In this document: piece after piece, positions 45,786 to 57,665 of the stretch
Layout: the number at the start of each line of letters is the position of its first letter
How positions within the stretch are numbered: position 1 is the first letter of the stretch
Assembly: GCF_000237925.1 (NCBI RefSeq)
Contig: NW_017386006.1
Coordinates: 1,922,001-1,986,000 of the forward strand
Direction of reading: 5' to 3'
From: Schistosoma mansoni
Lineage: Eukaryota > Platyhelminthes > Trematoda > Strigeidida > Schistosomatidae
DNA length: 64,000 nucleotides
Notes under the pieces: model-generated
Told to the model about the DNA's origin: nothing
Database searches by the model: none
What the model saw: the letters and a program-made list of their open reading frames with translations, nothing else
Translations under genes and position numbers: made by a program

Positions 45786-47549
45786 GAATAGATGAATACA
45801 TGTAACCTTTCCCAGTTATTTTGTTATTCTACACATCCCATTTCGTTATTTTAAATATTCGTCAAACAGTTGTACATAAAACACAAATGATTTCTTGCAT
45901 TTAACATTTCAGATAAGTTATGCAATAGTTATAATGCTAAAAACGTAAGTGACTATGAAAAGCTCAGCAGTGGTGATATTTAATCAGTAATAAAATGAAC
46001 GTTTACCAGGTTGTTAAACTTCCAATAGAGATAGAAAATCACTGATGACATTGAGTTAGGATTCATTATTTCGTCATCGTCATTTGATTTCAATCTATTA
46101 ATAGTGTTACTTGATATATCAAGAATTGCCTGGTCTCAAACTACCAGTCATAATACCAATAAAACTACTGAAGTACTTCGTATTATTCAAAATCAAAAAC
46201 ACTCATGTGACTAGACAAAGTCCAAGACTGTAATGCATCCCAAACCATCAATGCAAAATAGATGCACCAATAGAACTTCGTAGTACAAATCTGAGTGACG
46301 GAGTTATAATTTACCAATTGCGGTTTATAGATGAAAGTTTGCAATTAGAATGACATGGAAATATAATAAACCAATTGTTTAGCAAAAGACGAACGAATTA
46401 TAAAACAGACCTCCTTGAAAATAACTCCGATGATTGATTTCCTTTCTCCACCTTTTCAAAAATGACTTAAGTTGAGATAAATGAACGATTTGATTCAGAC
46501 TCAGCAAATCAATGGTACCATGACTGTTAAGTTTGTTAACGTTCTCTATCCAAAACCTCTTCCAATCACCTCTGTTTTGTGTATTGTTTTATACTACTTA
46601 ATAATATTCAGTAAATAGTTGCATTTCTAGCAATTTCTAAGTGCATGTTGTGGCGCAAGTTTATCGTGTAATTTTCGAAAATATTTACATATGATTATAA
46701 CATTTATTGTATTTATCATTATCATTACTGACTCTCAATCCCTGCAACAACTATTCTCACTTTCGCATAGTCGTTTAATATTTTTTTAAACACAACGATC
46801 TCCATATCCGTTTGATCTTGGTTCCGTTTTGGCTTATTGATAGACTGTTATCAAGATTACACACAGCTATCAGCCGTCATTTGCATTATCGTATATCATA
46901 ATCACTCTCCACGTTGTTATTACGGGAAGTCCTTCTTCCTTCAAACTACAGACACACTAAGAGCAACAGATACCTGACGAGTTGAAGTTTGTTGCTCATT
47001 GATGTCCACTCATGAATAAAGAACCGCTTTTTACACAAATCGCTCTTTCATCAACTTCGGTTTCTCATGTAGTTAAACGCTTTGACCGAGTTAACAACTA
47101 CTATTTCAAGCCCTAAAGCTCCTGAATTATTTGTGTCCGTGTGTGTGTGGTGAGGATGATTGTTCTCTGGTGACACACCAAAACTTGAACAAAACACTTA
47201 TATACTCCTCTCAGGTTTCAAATATTACTATAGATGGTGAGAAAATTCTCGAAAACACAGAAAATTACCTTTGAGACCTTTGAGATTGTGGATTGTATGA
47301 TATTCGAACACTTTTAATAACATAATCAACCATCATAACTTAAGGGAAAAAATATTTTTCAAGTAGGTGGATAAAAAAGAACTGTAAGCACAGACTAACA
47401 ATATCAAAACATACATTTGACTCTGTCAAGTGATAATACTAACCTTTATTAAAAATAAATTACACACTACATTTCAATAGAGGTATATTGTTTAAGATCA
47501 AGATTTTCTCCTAGAGAAGTTAAGGAAAAATGCGAATAAAGACAAAGAG
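45786..47549. other. AT-rich intergenic stretch, nothing recognised
   Basis: No coding region or repeat recognised over about 1.7 kb. Confidence 0.5.
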
Positions 47550-47845
47550 ACTTGACTGAGTAGCTACGTTGATAAAGTGACTGTATTTGAAACGTACGAT
47601 ACTGGATTCGAGTATCACAGTGAACATCAACTCTGGAATGCAAGTACATCCAGCTGACAACTTCAAAATAGGTCGAAGCGTACATCCTGCATTCCACTGC
47701 TAACCGTCATTCATCTCTGTTTATAATACTTGTGACCTAAGTTAATATAGAAGCAGTCTGTACAGGCTGCACATATACCAATAAGAGATTGATCTATTCC
47801 ATTTCGAAACATCAACGGGAAGATTCAAACACCCAATACAAAAAT
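47550..47845 (+). mobile_element. Degenerate Sm-alpha SINE
   Basis: Plus strand with all parts: head (ggattcgagta at about 47600), decayed hammerhead (CTGACAA in place of CTGACGA, GAAG in place of GAAA), tail. Single copy, old. Confidence 0.75.
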
Positions 47846-48178
47846 GAAATATATAGTGAAATCAAGATAAGAAACTTGCTATATAACCACCTTTCTCCCT
47901 CTATTTATGATTTAGACTATTCAACCATAACTTTGTGAATGCTATAAACCTATCGATTTTATACAAATATGGTGATTCATCGACTTCAATTATTCCAAAG
48001 ACCAAGCATGTATCATTAAAATGGTCTAGAAAAAGTGTTTTTTGCCTTCCCCTTTTCCTCTCAGTTTTACATTTATAAAAATCAATCAGAGAGAATTATC
48101 CGTCAGTAGATGTAAACTAATCGTTCTATAAACAGATTATTTATCAATTTTACTATCAACAGATATAATCATATAATC

Positions 48179-48402
48179 TGTTATATCGAGTGTGGCTGCC
48201 TATGAGAGAGCAGTGAATTATCGATCAGAGCAATGATATACAAAAGCCGTATGAGCACTCTTGAGGAGTTATCAGTCCCACTATCTACCTAACCCCACCA
48301 GTTAAGTCCAGAATACCAATAACAGCCTCTGCAATATGAATCATTATTCTCAAATATACTGGATTTATAAACCGAACAGACAGACCAGATCGGGATATAA
48401 CA
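48179..48402 (-). mobile_element. Internally deleted solo LTR, same family as 4846
   Basis: Ends TGTTATATC and GATATAACA, with exact 5-base TSD TAATC (48174-48178 and 48403-48407). 224 bases: the middle-to-end portion of the 515-520 base unit is missing. Confidence 0.8.
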
Positions 48403-48407
48403 TAATC

Positions 48408-48949
48408 CGTATAAAAACCAGATAAACAATGAAGTCAAGATATGGTTTATCAACAATGACTAATTAGGTAACATTCAATTAATTAGCTAGACCGTACAGA
48501 AAAACACAACAAAGATCTAGTAATTTAGAATAGTATATCACAAAATAATTGAGTGTTGTGATGATACATTGACTTGTCATTGTATCACGCCATATGTATA
48601 TATATATATTCGTATTTACTTGGCTCAATACGCTTATTGAATAAGAGATATTTGTTGTGCTTTTTATCACAGATTAGTCAAGTAAGCTTCATTGAAATGC
48701 TACAATTTATTCACAACTGTCATGTGTTATTAATCATACGAGAAGAAATTTCTTGTGCTATTTGTCATTTCCAAAATCTTCATGATAATTCCAACCATAT
48801 ATATTGGCGGCTTGCTTGAATATCTGAGTTAACTGTTCCTATCATCCAGATATTTCAACAAGTTATTTAATTTTGTTTGTTTTAATACATCATTATGGCT
48901 ACTAATCGCATAACCTATTCAGGTACGTTTCAGAAAAGTGTACAACCTT
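48408..48949. other. AT-rich intergenic stretch, nothing recognised
   Basis: No feature apart from a short AT microsatellite near 48595-48610. Confidence 0.5.
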
Positions 48950-49188
48950 TCGTTGTACAAGTTACTAAAGGTTCAGTCACAGAAATCATTGATGCTGGCA
49001 ATATATAGGGAAAAGAATGTACATTATTCAAATGTTGATTGACTGAACTGTTAACTTTTAATTGGTGATTACCCAATATTTGTCGTCAGGATCGACCAAG
49101 AAGAAAGAAACGGAAACTTGTTGAAATACTTTGTTCTGAGAATTCTATATTGTACCAAAAATATAATATTGAATAAAGCTCATTATAA
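48950..49188 (+). repeat. Dispersed repeat, pair member of 27285-27505
   Basis: Ends in ctatattgtaccaaaaat followed by AATAAA. Diverged copy in opposite orientation. Confidence 0.6.
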
Positions 49189-49402
49189 TAATATAGTGAG
49201 CGCGGTATTTTATTAAGTTTTAATACATATTTGAACTGAAGAAAATAGTCTATAAGAACTTTCGTCTTAATTTGATCGAATAGTTTCTTAGTATTTAGGC
49301 GCCGAGTTGATGTTATAAGACATTACGGAGTGATAATGTATTTGTACAATCTCAGTGAATGAATTCAAAGTAAATCCAAAATTTCTTCGGCCAATCTGGT
49401 AT

Positions 49403-49701
49403 TGTAGTGAACAAGAACACGGGTGGGAACAATCAAATGTAATTAAGCTCAACATTACAGAACATCTCATTAAATTATGATAACCATATAAAGAACAGTT
49501 AATTTGAAAATTAACAATCACTTGTCTCAATTTGACTCTTCCTTCTGCAAATATCCGTCCATAGTCTCCGATTATAATTAATCATGCATTTTCGTACGAA
49601 CTGCGTGTCGTTCTTGTTGTCTCCTTACCGATCTTCTACTGAAATACATTCAATTCCCGACCATCACCATATACTGCTTATGGGGATGTCAGTAACCCAC
49701 A
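49403..49701 (-). repeat. TG..CA dispersed repeat, copy 3
   Basis: Same family as 14175-14455 and 17757-18065. The plus strand runs tgtagtgaac ... cccacacaaca. GTAT occurs on both sides as a possible 4-base TSD. Probably a solo LTR of unknown family. Confidence 0.6.
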
Positions 49702-49710
49702 CAACAGTAT

Positions 49711-50699
49711 CAGGAAATTTAATCGAACATCAGAATTATCCAATAATTTTGATTCATTCTCTGACATTTTACAATTACATTCTTCCTCCATAAACAAAAT
49801 AGTCCTTCTTTTTAATTTTTAATACAAATAGTTTTACTGACATCATTTAGTCTTACAATCCAAGTTAGTACATACAATAATCAATTTAGGTGAATTCTGT
49901 GAATGTTAATTGTAGGCATTGTGTAAAATATAGTTGTAAATATTTTTGAGTGGAGTCTCTTTCTTTAACCTGGAGGGTTTACTCGTGAATCCTTCATTAT
50001 CTTCCCTCATGATGCTATCCAGAATGACAATAAACACTCATGAAAAAACTATACTGGTTAGATAACGAAACAACCCAAGTCATCTAACTCAGCTATAAAT
50101 CATCACCAATATCTACAAATAGTTGCGAATATTTACCAATCTAACGTTTGATTATTTGGAAATAACAACAAAAACACACAACTAGCTTCGTTTTCATTTT
50201 CATTGACAATTACCAGTACAGCAAGTGAATGACCTTAAGGACATTGATGATTTGTGAAAGAAATGAAAAATTATTATTCGGCATCTCAGTCACAGATATT
50301 ATCATCAACTCATGGACTAACTGGTATCAATTATAAGATACGAAATTGCCAAGTTAAAAGACTCGGTGACTGTATCTTAAAACTTTTGGCAGACAGTGCG
50401 ATAGTTATCCATCATAGCAATGAATGATAGGGGTTTTATCGGAGTTAATGGTACAAACCAGTGATTCATAGTTCTCGATATAGTCAATGGAACTAATTAT
50501 GAAAGCAATAGTGGGATGTTGCTTACGTGATGACAGTTATCAAGAAAAATTCACAAATGAATGTGGAACAACAAGTGAAGAGGTAAATAGGATGTTCTTT
50601 GGTTGATATAAAGCATGTCTTCCTAAAACTTGGCTAAAAAGGTGATGAAATATAGTTGGGAGGTTTGATTTTATGCTAAATGTGATACTGAAAAAGAAT
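49711..50699. other. AT-rich intergenic stretch, nothing recognised
   Basis: No feature could be recognised. Confidence 0.5.
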
Positions 50700-50965
50700 A
50701 TTGAGCAACCGAGTTGTTATCTCTATACCAAGCCAAATGCTCATTGTGAAAATCAAATGTGAACAAACTCTCACTTTATATTACCTCTAATTGTGCCTAT
50801 CAGTTTACGTGTATGTGCCAAGGTACATACATCAGAAGAAAAGAGATGGGGCTTAGTATCCACATTTTTGAACGAATTCCACAAAAGTTAAGACTAAACA
50901 AACAGAAGGTTTTCAACAACGCAATTTTTCATAATTTGCTCGACATGATGATGAAGCTTTGAAAT
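50700..50965 (+). pseudogene. PLE GIY-YIG endonuclease remnant
   Basis: The frame 50759-50962 reads CAYQFTCMCQGTYIRR followed by IFERIPQKLRLNKQK and FHNLLD. The Y-x-F-x-C-x-C-x-x-x-YI pattern and spacing to E-R-I-P match PLE endonucleases (YIG changed to YIR). No RT attached. Confidence 0.6.
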
Positions 50966-51494
50966 CTCTCAAAATAATTAATAAACAATGGGAATTGTGG
51001 TTTATTACATTTTGAAAGTTTCAAGCTGAGTTTATCTATCCAAAAAGACACAGTTATCAATCTTATTCTGCTCTGATAAGCTGGTTTTCATGAGATTATT
51101 AAGATCTTTTCCATAACTATAATTACCATTTCTGTTATCTTATTGAAATCATGAACCGATCAGTGCCAACCCTATAAGTTTTAATTCTTATTTTGTAGCT
51201 TTATTCAACTAGTCGATATTATATGAGTCATCCACCATTTTGAGAAGAATTCTTTCTCCCTGTTCTTTCCCAATATTCATTTATTTATCCTATAAATAAC
51301 TGAACGTTTGAACAATGTCAATTCTATCTCAACATGTAAACTCAATTTATTCAAAACATTTCCGATATAAAGTATGTAAACATGTTTCGTTTTTTAATGA
51401 TGAAAATTATGTTTTTTTAGATTGTAATGAGTTGAGGCAAAACCTATAAAATAAATGACTTCTTATTATTCTGTTATGTCAACAGTTTTCTTTT
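50966..51494. other. AT-rich intergenic stretch, nothing recognised
   Basis: No feature could be recognised. Confidence 0.5.
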
Positions 51495-51660
51495 CTGGAT
51501 TCCACTGCTAGCCTCTATCCATCTTTGCTTATAATGCTTGTGAATTAAGGCAATATCGAGGCAATACACACAATATGCACATATGCCAAAAGGAGATTGA
51601 ACAGTTACAGTCCTAAACATCAATGGGAAGATTCAAACACACACTACAAAGTGAATTTAG
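51495..51660 (+). mobile_element. Sm-alpha SINE 3' part beginning at the hammerhead cleavage site
   Basis: Similarity to Sm-alpha starts exactly at CTGGATTCC, the first base after the predicted cleavage, and continues to the tail end. The head and ribozyme core are absent. Confidence 0.8.
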
Positions 51661-52549
51661 TTTTCTTCTTTGTTCAAAAACATGTTTATACAGAACTCAT
51701 GATATAACCGACAACAATCGAATGAAAGATTATTTTTAACATTTTTTATTGACATTGTCATCTGAATAGAATAAACCAAAATTTGAAGAGAATATTGCCA
51801 CTTACAGCATAGTGTCACATTCAAAATCAATTAGGTAGCATTAAATTTCTTCAAAGTTCTAATTTTATGTTTTGATAATATGAAGTCAAACTGTAATGTA
51901 CTTCCAATAGATACATCCATATTGTAAGTTGATAGGATTTGTATCTTCCAGACTAAATTTAATTAGTCTTTGATGGCATATGCAATCCCTCTAATAGTCA
52001 CTGTTGAGGAGATCACAACTATTCCTTGTCAATAGTTCAAAAGGGAACTGAAAATGCTCAAACACATTTTATCCTATCAGAATTGAATACATGTTTCTTA
52101 GAAACATCTACAAAGTGAAGAGTCTCGTGTCACATTTCTTATAGGATGATAACCTCTCCTGTTACTATGTTTAGTAGGGTTTGAAAATACTTCCAGAAGC
52201 CCAAGACCATCTCAAATGCTATAAATCCATTCAACTTTCTGTACATAAACTAACCTTGAAATAAAGCGTTCTTTTCACTCTTCGCGCCTCTTCTCTCGTG
52301 TCCAAGTTGACGTGTAAATTTAGCCTGGAATTATTAGAGCAGCATAGAAAAGCGATTTCAACGTTCAGTCAGAAGATTTATCAGTAACTACCTGTGGAAA
52401 CCAGGACAAGTGTTTCAACCTATTTCAGACTCGTTCCATAGATGAATCGATTTCGCAACATAATACCAATTAGTCTATTAAATCAATACAGTTATCAACT
52501 TGTTTAATCGATATAACATCTATTATTATTGTTAATACTATTATTTCCA
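51661..52549. other. AT-rich intergenic stretch, nothing recognised
   Basis: No feature could be recognised. Confidence 0.5.
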
Positions 52550-53345
52550 AGTTAGTTTTCCTCATGTCCCTGATATACACGACTGATTTTGACTGAATTA
52601 GCGACATGAACTACACAACAATTTGTGGGAACATAAGTTTTACAACTCAATTAATATTTACCACTATGTATTACAAGTTTTGAATAGAATCAGTATATAT
52701 ACATGTACTTCATTGGTACATTTTACTATTTGGTTTAACGGAAACATTCACGATTAAAAATCACAGATTAGACAATTTAACTAATTCATTTATTTTCAGG
52801 TGACTTGAAATAAAAAATTAAAAAACAAACTAAACTAGAATAGACCTTACATAAACAAACCAACATGATACAAAGATATGCTTTATATTAAAAGGTTACT
52901 ATTAAGACTGAAAGGCCGCAAATCAACTAGACATGACTTTTATTTGATAAAGTATTTTTACATTGAATATTTTGTTATATTTGGATTATTGAAAGTGTTT
53001 CAAATACAGTAATGAATGAACTTTATTCTTAATTGCTATACTAATATGTTTTAATAAACTACTATCTGGTAGACTTTAGTAGTATTGAGCTATTATTATT
53101 GAGAAGATTTTGTACAGATTAATTTAATTTGAAATTTGATATTCATTACAGATAAACCTTAATTAGGATATCATGATAAATCAAAACAACGGTCAACAAC
53201 TACTTCCAGTTAGTCTAAGATCTTGTGATAATACGTAACCATGACTTTGATAAGATTGAACCTAGGAAATTTGGATCTGATGACAAGCGCTTAATCTATA
53301 GTATCCAATATTGTTACCGGTCTGTGTAATCTATTGTAATCTTTG
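52550..53345 (+). repeat. Direct segmental duplication, right copy
   Basis: Partner of 44998-45785, 7.5 kb apart, same orientation. Differences are scattered substitutions and a few single-base indels, increasing at both edges. Confidence 0.85.
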
Positions 53346-53841
53346 GACAGATACTTCATTTGCAAATCCCCCATCAATCGTCTTAAACTTCATCGTTCCT
53401 TCATTGCTATTACTCTCTGTTTACATTCTAATTCTTTTCAATTTGATCCTTTCAACTTTCTGATGCGAGGCATTCCAATTCTGATGATGTTACATACTAC
53501 TTAAGTCGACAGAGATAAGTCATATACACCAGTGTTATTACTTATTTGATTGGTAAATTTTCACAGATCATTTAATGTATCATCAATATCTTGTGGAATA
53601 AGTCAATATATCACGAGAAGATAGTTAAAAATTAAAAAAAAACATTCTAAAAGTAACAGAAAACTAATCTTATAAACACAAATCTTTGTTGATATTAATG
53701 TAATTAAATACTATTTTTTAACACTTTAGAATTACACACATACATTTAGAAAGTGGATGATTCTCATTTATACATTTAATATCTGATTGTTAATTCATTT
53801 ATATTAAATTTAAAATTTCGTATATTAATATCAGTTAACAA
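53346..53841. other. AT-rich intergenic stretch, nothing recognised
   Basis: No feature could be recognised. Confidence 0.5.
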
Positions 53842-54052
53842 TTGACACGTGCTGGTCGGCGGCCTATGCTCCACTGGGGGTAACAGGCGTAAGTAAGTAA
53901 GTAAGTAAGTAAGTGAGTAAGTAAGTAAGTAAGTGAGTGAGTGAGTGAGTCAGTAAGTAAGTAAGTAAGTAACAATTGACATGTGCTGGTCGGCGGTCTA
54001 TGCTCCATTAAGGGTAACAAGTGTAAGTAAGTAAGTAACAATTGACATGATA
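53842..54052 (+). mobile_element. Two ultra-short RTE 3' ends at one target site
   Basis: Two plus-strand fragments each carry only the last about 40 bases of RTE (tgctggtcggcgg ... ggtaacaggcg) plus a TAAG/TGAG repeat tail. The target string caattgacatg (first copy caattgacacg) occurs before the first, between the two and after the second. Confidence 0.85.
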
Positions 54053-54511
54053 TAATCGTATATATTTTCTGTTAAATGGTTTACATAACTCTAACCTTTT
54101 TTCATTATTAAAACATTTGAAATATCATCCAAATTTTAAATTAAATATTTACTATAAAATTCTCTAGGTTTCTAATAATTTCTGTAATAGTTTTGAAGCC
54201 AAGATTTGAAGCCAAATAAGAAACGAATGACAATTATGACAATGACAATTTTCAAAGTTACATTATTAATAACCATCTAAAAATCTAGGCTATAAAATTA
54301 TATAGCGTCACGAATACATGATGAGTAAAACATTAGAGTACCTAACCATGATAATAAAATTGAATCATTAGTAAAAGTATATTATACTGACGACTTTGAG
54401 AAACTTATTACTTAGTCAGAATAGTTTAATTTTTATAAAGATTTGTAAGGAAAACTAATACGTTTCGATGGATAAACAGTTCTCACATGATTAATGAATG
54501 CTTACATTTTA
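54053..54511. other. AT-rich intergenic stretch, nothing recognised
   Basis: No feature could be recognised. Confidence 0.5.
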
Positions 54512-54903
54512 TAGAGTTGAGATCATAAGCCAATTGAAGCTAGACCACCATCGAAAACCTGGAAGTACTGGACGGCCAACTCGTGCTATTATGGGGCTCC
54601 TCAGCAGTGAGCATCCACGATCCCGTCTCGCGAGATTTAAACCCAGGACCTATCACCCGGTATCCAACATTAACACGGTTGGATACCAGCTCAGTGGTCT
54701 ATCGGTTAAGTGCTCTGGAGCGAGACTGGTAGGTCCTGGGTTCAAATCTCGCGAGGCGAGGTCGTGGATGCCCACTGCTGAGGAGTCCCACAATAGCACG
54801 AAACGGTCGTCCAGTACTTCCAGGTTTTCCATGGTGGTCTAGCTTCGATTGATTCATGATCTCAACTCTATAAAATTACTAAAACCTCCACCAAACCCCT
54901 TCT
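54512..54903. mobile_element. Family B SINE, head-to-head palindromic pair
   Basis: A minus-strand copy (54670 to 54512) and a complete plus-strand copy (54675-54903) meet at their 5' ends around the block gttggatacc. Each has a tRNA-like head, hammerhead and tail; arms are about 160 bases. The plus B box region reads cctgggttcaaatctcgcg. Confidence 0.9.
54772..54817 (+). ncRNA. Hammerhead ribozyme, family B
   Basis: Core CTGAGGA and GAAA intact; stem I CACTG/CAGTA with one mismatch; stem II GTCC/GCAC with one mismatch; stem III ACGGTCGT. The minus-arm hammerhead of this pair has GAGT in place of GAAA and is broken. Confidence 0.7.
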
Positions 54904-55227
54904 GAGAATGCTTACATTACTGAACTATTAATGATTGTAAACGAAATAGGTTTGCGGTTAAGTAATAGGAGTTGACTTAAAGTAACGATTTAGGGTTAGG
55001 AGTATGAACTGCATTTAAAAGTAATAGGATGAAAGAATAAGTTTCAAGTACATAGGCATCTTTGACTGAGTAGTGGTTCACACTAAGCACTTTCATATAC
55101 AATTTGTATTAAAAGCAATTATTTTTTATAATTTGACCTAAGGATCAAGTCATATTAATTGTGTAGTTGCTAAAAAGACAATATTTTTCAAATCAATTCC
55201 TAGGGTTTTAGAAACCAGATATAAGCA

Positions 55228-55310
55228 TTTTTTAGCAGGACGAAACGGCAGTCCAGTGCTTCCAGGTTTTCAATGGTGGTCCAACTTAGAACGATTTATG
55301 ATTTCAATAG
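55228..55310 (+). mobile_element. Family B SINE tail remnant
   Basis: Starts within hammerhead stem II (ggacgaaacgg) and runs to the decayed tail. Confidence 0.7.
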
Positions 55311-56189
55311 TTCTTACTTAGTCATTGACAAGTCATAACCCATCAGTTACTGTATTTAATTTTGTTCACTAAATAAAAATGTGGTGTCTTAAGTTTGATT
55401 GACTCGTCAGTATACTATACTTTTATCGAAATATCTCCAGTACAGTACATTAATAATTAATGAATTAATCTTGGTTGAAGTTACCATACATCAATAAAGC
55501 TGCATTTTAAAAATAAAGAAATACTGTTCATGGCAAAACAGAAGACGAACGAATACATCCTGTTTCAGAGCTCGAATGAGTTCCAAGTACCCTAAAGTTA
55601 CTAACTAAATAAATAAGCTTTTACATACTTTAATTCTAACTTGAGTAATTGTGATAATTAAGAGTATTTGAATTATAGTATAAACTAGTAATCCCAGAGA
55701 CAACGCAATTTAGTCAAGAAGTATTAGATGAACACGAACGAATGTATTGTATTGTAACACGTGGAATTCAAAATCAAACACTCATCAGTACAAAGGAGTC
55801 ATTGGTTCATTCAAACATCGTAGTAATGTAGCTTTGTGCTGAGTTGTTATTTAATCTAGTGATATACATTTAGTCTCACAGAAACCTTTATTATACAGTG
55901 TTGAGGGTATATCAATACATTAACAAACATGTCAAATACGCACCATAATTTTAATCCCTCCACAGATATTCTACATTAGAATCATATAGCCTGTATTAGA
56001 AAAACAATTAATTTATAAGGACCTACACATTTCCTAAATATTTACGATTAATTTTCAATTTCCTACATCTTTACCGTAAAATATGATAAGACACATTTAC
56101 AATGTGAATAAATCATGTATTGTCCAAAGCGAACATCTCAAAACTGATTGACAAATCCAAGTGATTAGTATTCCATTAAAATCATAAAC
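55311..56189. other. AT-rich intergenic stretch, nothing recognised
   Basis: No feature could be recognised. Confidence 0.5.
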
Positions 56190-56456
56190 TAATCAAAGGT
56201 AGACTATCTATGAAAACTTGGAATGATTAAATGGCCGTTTAGTACTGCTCAGCAATTAGATATTAACACCGTTGGATGTCGGTTCAATAGTCTAGAGGCT
56301 AAGTGTTTGAGAGAAAGGTCGATGGTCCTAAGTTCAACTCTCGAGTGAGGAATTGCAAACGAACTCTACTAGAACGAAATAGCCATTCAGTTCTTATAGG
56401 TTTTCAGTAGTGTCATAACTTTGATCGGTTCATGATTTCAATGAACTTTTAACTAT
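56190..56456. mobile_element. Old family B SINE, inverted pair
   Basis: A decayed minus-strand tail (56190-56255) is joined to a plus-strand copy (56258-56456) with 5' leader, tRNA-like head (cagttcaatag-like A box side, ttcaactctcg B box), broken hammerhead and tail. Confidence 0.65.
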
Positions 56457-57539
56457 TTCTACTGAACATGTTTAGTATTCATTTAATCTAAACGATAACA
56501 GTTGTGTGATTCTGTAGGTTCAACAATTGTCTAAATTACTAGCTTTAATTAGATGGATGTACAAATCAATTAAGTAAATAAAATTAAACTATAATGAGGG
56601 ATATTTATTTTGCTAAATGATATAGTTAGAACAAGTCTTTGTTTCGATGCTTTGTTAATTATCATCATATGAGAATGTATCTTGCCTCATCTTTTCGCAC
56701 TCAAAGTTTCATCTGCTCAGTACATACTGGTTTTTGTCATCTGACTTATAATATCGGCGTAATACATTAATTAGTTGTTGTTCTCAGTGTATTTTCTTAA
56801 TGAGATTTATATGGAGCGGGTTTTAAATAAAAAAAATTACTCTTTTCACTTAATTCTTATCAGATTCTACAGTTGAATCTAAATTAATTAGCCATGTTTA
56901 AGGCTTATAAAGTTGTTTTTTTAATTACTGAATATCAAGTTATATTGATCATTGCAGTTTCTCTGCGTGGGTTCGAATCCCATCCCCGTCTTCACTGATA
57001 AGTCTTGCTGATTGAACTCTATATTAGGATCCTAGGCTAGTCTCGTAATCCCCAAGCTAAATCTATACAGTGAGAAAAGCCGCAAAATATGCGAGAAGCA
57101 CCTTACTCCAAAGGTTCATTTATGTACAGAAAATACAAGGTTTTTATAGTATTTTAGAAGTCTTTGGGTTTTCCTGAAAATTCTAGAATGCTACTAAACA
57201 TAGTAGCAGTTTAGTAATCAGCCAATCAGGAATTCTACGTGTAACTTCATTTTCGTGATGTTTTTAGGATAACTCTTAGTCAAACGCTGATTGGATAAAA
57301 TACTTTTTAATGTTTCCTGAGCTTGTCATGTCTATTGCAAGAAGTTCTCAGGATCGCCCCAACAATACTAGAAATTAACTTCTAGAGAAAGTATTTCAGT
57401 ATGACAAAGCAAACTTGTATTTAAGACTATAAACAGTTACATTCTGACCGATCCAATGTAAATGAACCGTAGTTAATTTAATTTCAGCAGTTTTTAATAA
57501 ATTTATTTTATCAGTAAAAACTGTATTTTTTATACATGT
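56457..57539. other. Intergenic, possible decayed LTR at 57060-57370
   Basis: 57060-57370 has features of a schistosome LTR (ends near ccccaaca, shares gctgattggat and ctacgtgtaac with 5640-5770), but no partner or TSD was found. At 56958-56987 a B-box-like string (gggttcgaatcccatcc) occurs without the rest of a tRNA. Confidence 0.35.
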
Positions 57540-57665
57540 ACTGCAGTCCCACAATAGGACGAAACGGCCATTCAGTGCTTCAAGGTTTTCCTTGGTGGTC
57601 TAGCTTCAATTGACTCATGCTTTCGACTATGAAAATACTGAAATCTTCACAAAAACCCCTTCTGA
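57540..57665 (+). mobile_element. Family B SINE 3' part
   Basis: Begins inside the hammerhead (cagtcccacaataggacg) and ends at the tail (aaaccccttctg). The first core box is missing. Confidence 0.8.

Noticed and set aside
56958-56987. T-arm-like gggttcgaatcccatcc
   Set aside because: No anticodon or acceptor stem could be built from the upstream AT-rich bases.
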